A stretch of DNA of 35,622 bases from Gammaproteobacteria bacterium. Its GTDB lineage: Bacteria; Pseudomonadota; Gammaproteobacteria; DSM-16500. How positions within the stretch are numbered: position 1 is the stretch's first letter; the number at the start of each line of letters is the position of its first letter. The DNA is taken from NCBI GenBank assembly GCA_013288655.1, contig JABDBK010000018.1, forward strand, positions 1 through 35,622, in the 5' to 3' direction. Position numbers and translations under genes: made by a program. Below the pieces are notes generated by a model, which worked only from the letters and a program-made list of their open reading frames with translations, ran no database searches and had not been told where the DNA came from. Below are positions 8,079 to 16,783 of the stretch, one piece after another.

Positions 8079-8594
8079 TTATTTAAGCTTTTTCGCTTCA
8101 GCCAAGTGATGTTCAACAGCTGTTTTTGTATTAGCTAAATATTGCTTAAGATCAGCATTTTGCGCTTCTTTTTCAAAATGCATAAGCATATTACCTACAT
8201 CTGTATGGCCTTTGATCATAGCCTTAATATAGGCTTTTTGAAATTTGGCATCATCAAGTTTTGATAAACTTGCTAAATCCTTATCACTATTTTCTTTAAA
8301 CTTTTTAACAGCAGGTGTTTCATCGGCTGCAATGTTGTTTTTAGCACTTAGATTAGTGACTTGTTGTAAATTATCACTGTGTTGCGTAATCATCATGTCA
8401 GCAAACTTCATGACATCAGCATCGACTTTTTTATCTTTTGCTACTTTGGCTACGTTGATTTCACTGTTATTAATAGCTTCCATATATGCGATAATTTCAC
8501 CATCATGATCGTTTGCTTTTGCAAACGACACATTAGCAAAAGCTGCAAAAAGTACAACAAACATTGTCCCTAACACTATTTTTGAAAATTTCAT
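8079..8594 (-). CDS. DUF4142 family periplasmic protein
   Basis: The 171-aa protein has a clear signal peptide (MKFSK, hydrophobic core, cleavage near FANVSFA). The mature part is alpha-helical and charged, with spaced segments typical of DUF4142 (ferritin-like helical bundle): EINVAKVAKDKKVDADVMKFA, MITQHSDNLQQV, and the end region KTAVEHHLAEAKKL. The family's molecular function is unknown; members are often stress-induced. A GGAGA ribosome-binding site precedes the ATG by seven bases. It is transcribed convergently to trpR. Confidence 0.85.
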   Translation of the reverse strand: MKFSKIVLGTMFVVLFAAFANVSFAKANDHDGEIIAYMEAINNSEINVAKVAKDKKVDADVMKFADMMITQHSDNLQQVTNLSAKNNIAADETPAVKKFKENSDKDLASLSKLDDAKFQKAYIKAMIKGHTDVGNMLMHFEKEAQNADLKQYLANTKTAVEHHLAEAKKLK

Positions 8595-8680
8595 TGAATA
8601 TTCTCCCTATTGTTTCACATATAAAATTACGCCGAACCCAGACATTGCTGATTCACTATAACATATAAAACCAAAAACTG

Positions 8681-9397
8681 CTAAAATTTAGCCGTAATAG
8701 CTACTACCCACTGACTGCCATCATAGGGAGGATTTTTATGATTAGTATCCACCCACTGAAGCGAAAATGTATATTTATCGCCAACCGTTTTTGCTATGAG
8801 TATATTATAATCTTGATAACTATTGCCTACATTACGATTTAAGTTATAGTTACCTATACCACTCGATAAATTCACATTTTCAAAATAAACATATCTTGCA
8901 GGAATATCAAAATTAAGACCTAAATTAGCATAAGTTCCAGACCCATGATATCCAAAAACATTAGCAGAATAACCCATGATGAAGGTAATAAACTTATAAG
9001 TCATCAAACCCATGAGTTCATTATAAGTTGCACTGGAAGCTCCTGGATAATTGTATCTTACAACATGCAAATCAAAGGTCACATCTTTAACGGTATGACT
9101 ATATCCAATGCTTGCATCACCTTCTATAGTTGCCTGTTCGCCAGAGATACTTATAAAATTAACATTTGAACCCCAAAGGGCTAAATAAATCTTACTATCA
9201 AAGGTAAACGTAAGCCCACCTTGTACTGCAGGCTCTTCTTTAGTCAGGCTAATACCACGAAATATATAATTATTGGTAAGTGCCATATTACCTGAGATAT
9301 GATTCAGGAAATATTGTTTAGCGGGTTCTGCAAAGGAACAAGAACAGAAACTTATCATACTCGTCATGGTCATAGACAATATTGTTTTTTTCATCAT
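8681..9397 (-). CDS. TorF-family putative outer-membrane porin
   Basis: The 238-aa protein starts with a signal peptide (MMKKTILSMTMTSMISFCSC..FA). The mature region opens with SGNMALTNNYIFRGISLTKEEPAVQGGLTF, matching the conserved N-terminus of the TIGR02001/gcw_chp (TorF) family. The rest is alternating amphipathic beta-strands ending in Phe, the usual beta-barrel C-terminal signature. The family is proposed to form outer-membrane barrels; its substrate is unknown. It stands alone, divergent from the lytic transglycosylase gene. Confidence 0.8.
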   Translation of the reverse strand: MMKKTILSMTMTSMISFCSCSFAEPAKQYFLNHISGNMALTNNYIFRGISLTKEEPAVQGGLTFTFDSKIYLALWGSNVNFISISGEQATIEGDASIGYSHTVKDVTFDLHVVRYNYPGASSATYNELMGLMTYKFITFIMGYSANVFGYHGSGTYANLGLNFDIPARYVYFENVNLSSGIGNYNLNRNVGNSYQDYNILIAKTVGDKYTFSLQWVDTNHKNPPYDGSQWVVAITAKF

Positions 9398-9514
9398 TTA
9401 ACTCCGTTTAAAAATATTCATTACTTTAACTTCAGTTTATATTTTATTCATATTATAATGCATTTAAAAAATATAGTTTATAATATAAATAAGCACACAA
9501 AAACTGGAGTGATC

Positions 9515-10486
9515 ATGAAAACAATACTGACTCTATGCGTAATTTTGTTCGGATTTTTATATCAAATACAAGCTGAAGCTAAATCAGATTGGGAACGATG
9601 GGTAAGTGAATTAAAAGAAGAAGCTATTTCGCAAGGAATCGATTCAGACCTATTTGATCAGCTATTTGCAAACATTTCAGCACCGGATCAAAGCGTACAA
9701 CATTTTAGTCAACACCAACCCGAACATAGAATCACCTATCCAGAATATAAAAATACCCGCGCTGATACTTATAAAATTATCATTGGACGCAGAGCATATA
9801 AAAAACATCAATCTATATTACAAAGCGTCGCTCGCAGTTATAACGTCAGTGCTTGTTATATTGTTGCATTATGGGGAATGGAAACAAGCTATGGAAGATA
9901 CATGGGAAAATTTCCTGTCGTTAAGTCTTTAGCTACATTAGCTTATCAATCGAATAGACAAGCTAAATTTCGCAGTGAATTACTCTATGCATTGCATATG
10001 CTTAATGATCATCAGGTGAGTATAGAGCAATTTAAAGGTGAATGGGCGGGTGCGACGGGGCAACCGCAATTTTTACCTTCTAGTTGGTTTAAATATGCAG
10101 TGGATTATGATATGTGCGGACGCAAAGATATATGGACAAGTTATCCAGATGTATTCGCATCCATAGCAAATTACCTGGTAAAAAATAATTGGAACGATGC
10201 GGAACCTGTTATGGTTCCCGTAGTTTTACCAAAGGATTTTAATACTCATTTAATCGGAATGACAATTTCAAAACCTGTCAGTGCTTGGAACGAACTCGGT
10301 GTAAGTTTTGTAGATGGAGGAAGTTTACCCTTTTTGAATGTACAAGCTTCTCTTATTCAGCCTGATGGCGATGGTACGTATTTGGTATACCCTAATTTTA
10401 AGGTGTTGCTGAGTTATAACAATTCTATCTATTATGCTGGTACCGTTAAATACCTGGCTGATGAGATTTGTCAAAAGCAAACTTAG
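9515..10486 (+). CDS. MltB-like lytic murein transglycosylase
   Basis: Cleaves the peptidoglycan glycan strand, forming 1,6-anhydromuramic ends. The start at 9515 is chosen because CTGGAG precedes it and a signal peptide follows (MKTILTLCVILFGFLYQIQA); the open frame further upstream lacks these. The 323-aa protein (SLT_2/MltB family) has the catalytic Glu123 in ALWGMETSYGRYMG. It also has the motifs GEWAGATGQPQFLPSSW and DIWTSYPDVFASIANYL, which define the MltB fold. There is no lipobox Cys, so it is probably soluble in the periplasm (an SltB-like form). The C-terminal YLVYPNFKVLLSYNNSIYYAGTVKYLAD is also conserved in the family. Confidence 0.92.
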   Translation: MKTILTLCVILFGFLYQIQAEAKSDWERWVSELKEEAISQGIDSDLFDQLFANISAPDQSVQHFSQHQPEHRITYPEYKNTRADTYKIIIGRRAYKKHQSILQSVARSYNVSACYIVALWGMETSYGRYMGKFPVVKSLATLAYQSNRQAKFRSELLYALHMLNDHQVSIEQFKGEWAGATGQPQFLPSSWFKYAVDYDMCGRKDIWTSYPDVFASIANYLVKNNWNDAEPVMVPVVLPKDFNTHLIGMTISKPVSAWNELGVSFVDGGSLPFLNVQASLIQPDGDGTYLVYPNFKVLLSYNNSIYYAGTVKYLADEICQKQT

Positions 10487-10634
10487 GGTTTATACCCATA
10501 TATATAAGCATAATACCTAGGTTGTCTGGATTCTTTTCATATAAGAAAATGGAAGTCTGTCTTTGTTTTATGAATAGAGAGCGCTAAAAAACAAGACACC
10601 CCACTTCTTTAGTCATTAGTCAAAGGAGCAACAC

Positions 10635-10748
10635 ATGAATCCAAATCGTCCAAATCAACCCAACCAACCCCAACAACCTGGCAGAGAACAGCAAAAACCA
10701 GGACAAAGACCTAATCCAAACAACCCAAATAATCCAAACCAAAGGTAA
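10635..10748 (+). CDS. 37-residue Asn/Pro/Gln-rich peptide
   Basis: A 37-codon gene starting MNPNRPNQPNQPQQPG and ending NNPNNPNQR. It has an ideal ribosome-binding site (AAAGGAG, six bases before ATG) and a strong hairpin terminator just after the stop, so it is very probably expressed. It has no signal peptide, membrane segment or cysteine, and is predicted disordered and basic. Similar tiny N/P/Q/K-repeat proteins are annotated in various gammaproteobacteria without function. It stands alone, about 150 bp after the transglycosylase gene. Confidence 0.65.
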   Translation: MNPNRPNQPNQPQQPGREQQKPGQRPNPNNPNNPNQR

Positions 10749-10754
10749 TATTAC

Positions 10755-10798
10755 ACATCCAGAAGTGATAGATGTCACACTTCTGGATGTATATTTTT
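10755..10798 (+). terminator. Rho-independent terminator of the small peptide gene
   Basis: A 13-bp perfect stem, ACATCCAGAAGTG (10755-10767) with CACTTCTGGATGT (10778-10790), is followed by ATATTTTT. It ends six bases after the peptide's stop codon begins and reaches the stop of the convergent gene. Confidence 0.85.
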
Positions 10799-11177
10799 AA
10801 AAGTTACATTTAAAATCTTCTGGAAAGTTTAACACAACATTCCCACCTGCCTGCGGCTTGGATGATTTACAAAATTTTTCATGATCTGAAAATTGAATAT
10901 TCACGAACAGCCCCTTTGTCGAGGTACAACTGCCTGCTTCATGGGGATGTTCATATAATGTGTTATTCGCATTTGTTGCGCAATTTTCTAAGGTTTCTTT
11001 ATCTTGGCTGGGATTTTGCGTACAGCGAGGAATCAATAAATTTCCGATGGTACCTATCACACCCTGCTCATCAAAACTGGGCACCGTATGATTAATGACT
11101 TTATAGGAGCAATCAGCATAAGCTGTGCTAGATAATATAACTGCTGTTAATAATAAAGTTTTTCTAAAAAATTTCAT
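10797..11177 (-). CDS. Secreted cysteine-rich protein, function unknown
   Basis: I do not recognise a family. From the ATG at 11177 the protein has 126 residues: a signal peptide (MKFFRKTLLLTAVILSSTAYA) and a small mature domain with several Cys (DCSYK, IPRCTQN, ENCATN, GSCTST, KFCKSS, FKCNF), suggesting disulfides in the periplasm. The ATG at 11177 is preferred over an in-frame GTG two codons upstream because AGG lies seven bases before it. It follows ung on the same strand by nine bases or so and is probably cotranscribed with it. Confidence 0.7.
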   Translation of the reverse strand: MKFFRKTLLLTAVILSSTAYADCSYKVINHTVPSFDEQGVIGTIGNLLIPRCTQNPSQDKETLENCATNANNTLYEHPHEAGSCTSTKGLFVNIQFSDHEKFCKSSKPQAGGNVVLNFPEDFKCNF

Positions 11178-11186
11178 ATGCACACC

Positions 11187-11861
11187 TCATGTATTTAAAT
11201 CCCAATCAATAGGCTCACGACCATGTGAAACAAGAAAAGCATTTGCCTTGGAAAAATGTTTGCAACCCCAAAAACCTTGATGAACTGAAAATGGCGAAGG
11301 ATGAGCTGCGGTCAATACCAAATGCTTCTGCCTGTCAATTAAAGCCCCTTTATTTTTCGCATGTGCTCCCCACAACATAAATACCAAAGGTTCTGGATGG
11401 TTATTAAGTTGCTCCATAACTTTATCGGTAAAAATAGTCCATCCTATTTTTGCGTGTGATTGAGGTTTAGCTGACTCCACACTCAAAGAAGTATTCAGCA
11501 ACAAGACACCCTGACTAGCCCATTTTTTTAAACAACCATGATTTGGAATAGGAATATTTAAATCATTTTTTAATTCTTGAAAAATATTTTTTAAAGAAGG
11601 AGGAGGTTTAATACCTGGTTTTACTGAAAAAGAAAGACCGTGCGCTTGACCTGGACCATGATAAGGATCTTGACCTAAGATGACTACTTTGACTTGATCA
11701 TAAGTGGTTTCCTTAAAAGCAGAAAACAATTCGTCTTGTGGGGGATAAAAAACCTTACCTTCCGCTTTTTCTTGAGCAAGAAATTGCAAAATAGATTTAA
11801 AATAAGGTTTAGCTTTTTCATCGCCTAACACATCATTCCAATTTAAGGTAGAATGCATCAT
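11187..11861 (-). CDS. ung: Uracil-DNA glycosylase, family 1
   Basis: Removes uracil from DNA. The 224-aa protein has the water-activating loop VVILGQDPYHGPGQAHGLSFSV (catalytic Asp at residue 65, or 64 from the second Met, as in E. coli), the Pro loop PPPSLKNIFQEL, the uracil-binding GVLLLNTSLSV, and the Leu-loop AAHPSPFSVHQGFWGCKHF. Two adjacent ATGs (11861 and 11858) can start it. The open frame extends 19 codons upstream to a TTG, but that stretch does not resemble Ung. Confidence 0.96.
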   Translation of the reverse strand: MMHSTLNWNDVLGDEKAKPYFKSILQFLAQEKAEGKVFYPPQDELFSAFKETTYDQVKVVILGQDPYHGPGQAHGLSFSVKPGIKPPPSLKNIFQELKNDLNIPIPNHGCLKKWASQGVLLLNTSLSVESAKPQSHAKIGWTIFTDKVMEQLNNHPEPLVFMLWGAHAKNKGALIDRQKHLVLTAAHPSPFSVHQGFWGCKHFSKANAFLVSHGREPIDWDLNT

Positions 11862-12050
11862 GATATACCATGGTTTATAAAAATAACGGGTTATCCTAGC
11901 ATAAATAACAAGAAACAAAATCTAATATTGATAGAACCTTAGATGCGTCGATAAGATGAATAAATAATGTACATATAACTCATGGTTGACAAATCTTTAG
12001 GTGTAGTATTCAATGATATTTCATTACTTTCTCACCTAACGAGGCGCAAA

Positions 12051-12485
12051 ATGAAAAAAATTCTAATTTCTTCTTTTATTACTATTTCAACTTTAAGTAT
12101 ATCCCCTCTGGTCATGGCTGATCCGTCAGAAATTTTGCTCACTTTTGAATGTCCATCTGTTCAAAATCTAGGTAACTCGGGCATGGAGATTGCAGGTTTT
12201 GGAGTTAAGAAAATCCAAGATCGCAGCTATGGAGTTTATTTCTCCAGTAAAAATAATAATGACCCACGACTACCAGCCGGTATTCCAAGTAATTTGTCAT
12301 CTTATAGAAATAGTCTTACAAACTATGATGGTATTACACAGACAGTAGCTTGTGGTTATGGAAATCCAACAGATCCTTTATTTTTTCAAGTTTCATATCC
12401 AGTGACAAATGCAAGAAATGCACTTGTGGTTTCTAAGACGGACTTTTCCATTACCATCTCAATTCCAATAGGTTTGACTAAGTAA
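12051..12485 (+). CDS. Small secreted protein, function unknown
   Basis: A 144-aa protein with a signal peptide (MKKILISSFITISTLSISPLVMA) and a small mature domain containing CPSVQNLGNSG and VACGYGN, with two Cys that could pair. The start at 12051 is supported by GAGG upstream and the signal sequence; an upstream in-frame ATG at 11982 adds 23 residues that fit poorly. The CPSV...VACxY pattern faintly recalls small secreted proteins annotated DUF4949 in Legionella, but I cannot confirm that. Confidence 0.7.
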   Translation: MKKILISSFITISTLSISPLVMADPSEILLTFECPSVQNLGNSGMEIAGFGVKKIQDRSYGVYFSSKNNNDPRLPAGIPSNLSSYRNSLTNYDGITQTVACGYGNPTDPLFFQVSYPVTNARNALVVSKTDFSITISIPIGLTK

Positions 12486-12494
12486 TTTTTTCAA

Positions 12495-12527
12495 ATTGAT
12501 GACATTGATTTGATCAATGTCATCAAT
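12495..12527. terminator. Bidirectional hairpin between convergent genes
   Basis: A 15-bp perfect stem with a 3-base loop (12495-12509 pairs with 12513-12527) lies nine bases after the stop of the small secreted protein gene and just past the end of the FAD-oxidase remnant on the other strand. There is no long T-tract, so it may act as an mRNA-stabilising hairpin as well as a terminator. Confidence 0.6.
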
Positions 12528-12528
12528 C

Positions 12529-13077
12529 TTAGGTGCCATCAACATACCCAAAAAATAATCCATCAGGATCATACTTTTTTCTAATTTCTTGAAGTTTCTT
12601 CCATTTTTCAGGTGTATACGAATCTGTGATACGCGTAGGATCTTGTACAATATCCGTTTCTCCAATGTAATGGAAATTAGTAAACGGTTTTAGAATCGCC
12701 ATGGTTTCGTTATGCCATTTTATATTTGCCTCATCATCTTTAGCATTTTCCCATATTGACCAAATGCCTCCATAAGATTGTCCCGCCATGGAAAGAGCAA
12801 CGTTAGGATTCGATTCTAATAAATTATGCTGTCCTGTGCTTTGACAAAATACAATAACTGATTTGGGTGAAGGAGCATCAATAATTTTGTCGCGCATAGC
12901 CATCAAAATATCAACTGGCTTTGCATTGGAACATTGATTTTCACACAAATTACGATGTTTTTCAGGCCAGGAAATTCCAGAAATAACAGACAATTGTTCA
13001 AAATTACTGGGTTCATTTATTTTTTTTGATAAACATTTTTTGTATCTATATAGAACCTGCCCTCTCTTGTATTCCAA
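12529..13077 (-). pseudogene. 5'-truncated FAD-linked oxidase remnant (BBE domain)
   Basis: The open frame (182 codons, no ATG at the front; first possible start TTG) encodes only the C-terminal part of a berberine-bridge-like FAD oxidase. Visible pieces are PKSVIVFCQSTGQHN, a substrate-domain segment, and the terminal BBE signature YTPEKWKKLQEIRKKYDPDGLFFG. Family members run about 450-500 aa with an N-terminal PP-loop FAD domain, which is absent: upstream there is an in-frame TAG and unrelated GC-rich DNA. No ribosome-binding site is seen. I read it as a decayed gene whose 5' part was deleted. A short functional protein is unlikely because the FAD site is gone. Confidence 0.75.
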
Positions 13078-13233
13078 CGCCAGGGGCTAGTCCAAGCTTA
13101 GATGCGGCTTGGGCGGGTACGCTACGTGCCATTGTGTTATTTTAGTACATAGATCTCGATAAAAAACCCTAAACAGTGTACTCTATAAGTAACGCTAGAG
13201 AAATACCGGTTTTAAACTGCAAAAGGAAAACGC

Positions 13234-15516
13234 ATGGATAAGATATCGGATCAATTAGCAGCCATAGCGAGAGAAAGAAATCAGATCATGATTAGCTCTA
13301 AAGAGCATGAACATTTGCTTTCTTTAACATCCGATTTACTTACTCAATCTGCGGATCAAATGAATTGTGCAGTTTATCAAATTTCAACAAATCTTGATAA
13401 AATACTTTATGTCAATCCAACTCTTGAAAAATGGTGGGGACAATCTCGTGAAACACTCTACAACAATCCACAAGTATGGTTTGATCTTATACATCTTGAT
13501 GATATAAGCATGGTAAAAAATGCATTTATACAACTTGCACAATCAAATTCCACAGGTATTCTGCTTGAATATAGATTAGTCAAACCTGATGGTAGTATCA
13601 CTTATATACAAAACAAATGTGTGCTAATAAAAGATGAAAAAAATCAAACAAGTTACATCCTTGGTACGGCCGTGGACATAAGTAATTATATTAGAGCTCA
13701 ACAAAAACATTTTATTTATGAGCAAGTACTTAATGCATACAATCTAGAAAGCAGTGATGAAATTATTTTGAATACTATTCTAAAAGTGGTATGCCAATCC
13801 CTTGACTGGGATGAAGGTGAAATTTGGGTTTATAACAAGTTAGATGAATCACTCTATTGCGTGAGTTTATGGCATCGATTAGGACAAGCTATCACTCCAT
13901 TTTATAATATCACTTATCATATGGTGGTTAAAGCAGGCGTAGGATTTTCAGATCTTGTCATGCGAAAAAATAGGCCTCTTTTAGATAACAATTTTGGTGA
14001 TTCTCCAGTATATTATCGATCTAAAGCAGCAAAAATCGTTGGATTAAATACTGCTCTTGGAGTCCCTATTATTTTTAAAGATGAAATAATTGGTGTATTA
14101 AACTTTTTTAATCGTAAAACTAAAAACCCTAGTGCCGAAGATATGCAAGTCATCCCAAAAATTGCTGAATTAATTGGTACTATGACTCAAAAAATAATTA
14201 ATTTTGACAAGCCAGAATCTTCCGCCCATCAAGATGATTTAACAGGACTTACCAATCGAGCTGGGTTTGAATTATTATTAAATACATGTATAGAGAATAT
14301 TAATTCTGACGAAAAGTTAGCGATCGTGATTGTCGATTTAGATAAATTTAAATCTATTATAGAATCCTATGGCGCTGAAATAGGCGATATCTTACTTAAA
14401 CAATTATCTTTTAAATTTATACAAACACTTGGTCATCAAGCAAAAATCATTGCTCATCTTGATACTGATGTTTATGGATTTATTTTTGATGGTCTGACAA
14501 GAATAGAAATGTTACGACCTTTACTTGACAATATTTCAGTAAGCTTACAAAAACCTTTTATTATTAAAGAGCAAAATATTCACGCAAAAGCAAGCATAGG
14601 CGTAAGTATATTCCCGGATGATGGTTTAGATTCTACAACTATCATACAAAATGCTCACAATGCTATAAAAAAAATCAAATCGCAAGGTGGAAACGCTATT
14701 CAACTTTATAATGAAGCATTTGAAAAAAAATTAGCGGATGATATTAATACTGAAAGTGCTTTAAGACATGCTCTTTCTGAAAATCAATTTAAACTATTAT
14801 ATCAACCAAGAGTCGATTTAAAAACAGGTAAAGTCACAAGCTTTGAAGCTTTATTGCGATGGCAAGATCCTGTGAATGGATTGAGATTACCTCATTCATT
14901 TATGCATATTGCTGAAGAATCCGGTTTAGCTATTTATATAGATGAATGGGCACTCATGAATATCAGTCATTATTTTTCTTTAATACATTCAAATTTACCT
15001 GTATCCATTAGTCTTTCAGAACAGCAATTCAAAAAATCTCATCATGTATTAAATCTTATTAATCAATTAATTGATAAATTTTCCATTAATCCTTCCTTAT
15101 TACAAATTGAAATTACCGAAAAAATATTCATGACACACGCAAAAGATATGTTAGATATCTTATTTCAACTCAAAGGTAAAGGTATTGCGATAGTCATGAA
15201 TCATTTTGGTACGGAATTTAGTTCATTTAATCATTTACAGCAATTGAAGCCTTCTCATGTAAAAATTGATAAATCATTTATTGATAAACTGCCAAATGAT
15301 ACAAAAACCGCAACTATCGTACAAACCATGATTCAATTCTGTCATGCATTAGGTATCAAAGTGATTGCAGAAGATGTCGAAACAGATGATCAAGCCAAAT
15401 TTTTAGTTAAAGAAGCTTGTGATGAAATACAAGGTCCCTATTTTTCAAAAGCTTTGTCTATTTATGAAGTCAAGACGCTTTTGGAAAAAGGAACCAAGCT
15501 TACGCTTCCAAAATAA
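13234..15516 (+). CDS. PAS-GAF-GGDEF-EAL protein with degenerate active sites
   Basis: A 760-aa soluble cyclic-di-GMP-type regulator. In order: a short helical N-terminus, a PAS domain (about 40-150, ending LGTAVDISNYIRAQQ), a GAF domain (about 165-315), GGDEF (about 330-490) and EAL (about 505-755). The GGDEF signature reads DTDVY (residues 410-414), which lacks the catalytic Gly-Gly and Glu, so it should not synthesise c-di-GMP. The EAL domain keeps E538-A-L but the metal-binding DDFGTG reads NHFGTE (656-661), and the metal-binding Asn of NLS is Ser593, so hydrolysis is also doubtful. KIDKSFI and AEDVET remain. It could bind c-di-GMP or act as a protein scaffold driven by its PAS/GAF sensors. 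AAAGGAAA precedes ATG. It ends six bases from the convergent fabV. Confidence 0.92.
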   Translation: MDKISDQLAAIARERNQIMISSKEHEHLLSLTSDLLTQSADQMNCAVYQISTNLDKILYVNPTLEKWWGQSRETLYNNPQVWFDLIHLDDISMVKNAFIQLAQSNSTGILLEYRLVKPDGSITYIQNKCVLIKDEKNQTSYILGTAVDISNYIRAQQKHFIYEQVLNAYNLESSDEIILNTILKVVCQSLDWDEGEIWVYNKLDESLYCVSLWHRLGQAITPFYNITYHMVVKAGVGFSDLVMRKNRPLLDNNFGDSPVYYRSKAAKIVGLNTALGVPIIFKDEIIGVLNFFNRKTKNPSAEDMQVIPKIAELIGTMTQKIINFDKPESSAHQDDLTGLTNRAGFELLLNTCIENINSDEKLAIVIVDLDKFKSIIESYGAEIGDILLKQLSFKFIQTLGHQAKIIAHLDTDVYGFIFDGLTRIEMLRPLLDNISVSLQKPFIIKEQNIHAKASIGVSIFPDDGLDSTTIIQNAHNAIKKIKSQGGNAIQLYNEAFEKKLADDINTESALRHALSENQFKLLYQPRVDLKTGKVTSFEALLRWQDPVNGLRLPHSFMHIAEESGLAIYIDEWALMNISHYFSLIHSNLPVSISLSEQQFKKSHHVLNLINQLIDKFSINPSLLQIEITEKIFMTHAKDMLDILFQLKGKGIAIVMNHFGTEFSSFNHLQQLKPSHVKIDKSFIDKLPNDTKTATIVQTMIQFCHALGIKVIAEDVETDDQAKFLVKEACDEIQGPYFSKALSIYEVKTLLEKGTKLTLPK

Positions 15517-15522
15517 AATCAA

Positions 15523-16716
15523 CTAGGATTCTAACGAAGGAATACTTACATCCGGCGAAACATCTGCATCATAATTCACATCTGCAAACTCAAAACCAAA
15601 TAAACGATGAAACTCAACAAGATAACCTTTTATGTCTGTAAGTTCATCCAGGTTTTCAGATGTAACCCTAGGCCATAATTCACGAATTTTCTGTTGTACG
15701 TCAACTTGCATTTCAAAATCGTCCATACGAATACGTCCTTCTGCATCACGCTCGGATGTATTTGCTGAATAAAGTTTATTTTTAAATAAACGGCTGATTT
15801 GTTCTATACAACCCTCGTGTGTTCCTTTAGCTTTCATGATTTTATAAAGCAAGGAAATATAAAGTGGAACAACAGGAATAGCAGCACTTGCTTGCGTGAC
15901 TAGAGCTTTATTCACTGATAACAATGCCTGACCATGATATTTTTGAAGTTGTTCATTTAACTTATGAGCTGTTTTATGCAAATCTTCTTTTGCTTTACCT
16001 ATAGTTCCATTTTTATAAATAGGATGCGTAAGCTCAGGTCCTATATAATCATAAGCCAAAGTTGTCACGCCATCAGCTAATAGATTTTCTGTAGCTAATA
16101 AATCGATCCACATTTGCCAATCTTCACCACCCATCACTGCAATAGTATTATTAATTTCATCGGACGTTGCAGATTCTAATGAAATTTCTTTGACTTCTTT
16201 ACGCAACGGATCAACGGTTTTGCTCGTGAAAGATTGATTAATAGGTTTCAACACAGAAGAATACACTGTTCCTGTATCAGGATGCACTCGTCGGGGTGAA
16301 GCTAGGCTATAAACTATTAAATCAATTTTGCCTAAATCTTTTTTGATTAAATCGATAGTACGTCGTTTTATATCATGCGAAAAAGCATCGCCATTAATAC
16401 TTTTTGCATAGAAATGATCACGATGAGCCAATCGTTCGAATGCAGCTGTATTGTACCATCCTGCCGATCCTGTACGATTATTTTCGGCTTCTTTTTCATA
16501 AAATACGCCTATCGTTTTTGCACCTGCTCCATAGGTTGCAGCTATTCGACTTGCTAAACCATAGCCGGTGGAAGCACCAATGACTAAAACATTTTTGGGG
16601 CCTTCAAAATGACCTTGTTTTTTAATAAAATTAATTTGTTCTTCTACGGCTTTAGCGCAACCCACTGGATGTGCTGTGGTACAAATAAATCCCCGAATTT
16701 TTGGTTGAATAATCAT
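15523..16716 (-). CDS. fabV: Trans-2-enoyl-ACP/CoA reductase FabV
   Basis: NADH-dependent enoyl reductase of type II fatty-acid synthesis. FabV enzymes are known to be insensitive to triclosan. From the ATG at 16716 the protein has 397 residues and starts MIIQPKIRGFICTTAHPVGC, exactly where known FabV proteins start; an in-frame ATG ten codons upstream is less likely. Motifs: VLVIGASTGYGLASR (NAD site), SINGDAFS, VYSLASPRR, the catalytic YDYIGPELTHPIYKNGTIGKAK (Tyr-x8-Lys), VTQASAAIPVVPLYIS, and the end DYDADV-like NYDADVSPDV. It is a single gene, so whether the genome also encodes FabI cannot be told. Confidence 0.95.
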   Translation of the reverse strand: MIIQPKIRGFICTTAHPVGCAKAVEEQINFIKKQGHFEGPKNVLVIGASTGYGLASRIAATYGAGAKTIGVFYEKEAENNRTGSAGWYNTAAFERLAHRDHFYAKSINGDAFSHDIKRRTIDLIKKDLGKIDLIVYSLASPRRVHPDTGTVYSSVLKPINQSFTSKTVDPLRKEVKEISLESATSDEINNTIAVMGGEDWQMWIDLLATENLLADGVTTLAYDYIGPELTHPIYKNGTIGKAKEDLHKTAHKLNEQLQKYHGQALLSVNKALVTQASAAIPVVPLYISLLYKIMKAKGTHEGCIEQISRLFKNKLYSANTSERDAEGRIRMDDFEMQVDVQQKIRELWPRVTSENLDELTDIKGYLVEFHRLFGFEFADVNYDADVSPDVSIPSLES

Positions 16717-16783
16717 ATTATCTAGTTCCAATTTTTGAGTGCGCATATGTTATCAAAAGCACTTTGGAATAAATAGTGTTATG

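Noticed and set aside
11862-11918. N-terminal extension of Ung to an upstream TTG
   Set aside because: The extra 19 residues do not resemble Ung, and the tandem ATGs give the family's usual length.
13046-13132. 28-codon minus-strand frame as a separate gene
   Set aside because: No ribosome-binding site and overlap with the oxidase remnant; kept only as an observation about the foreign-looking patch.
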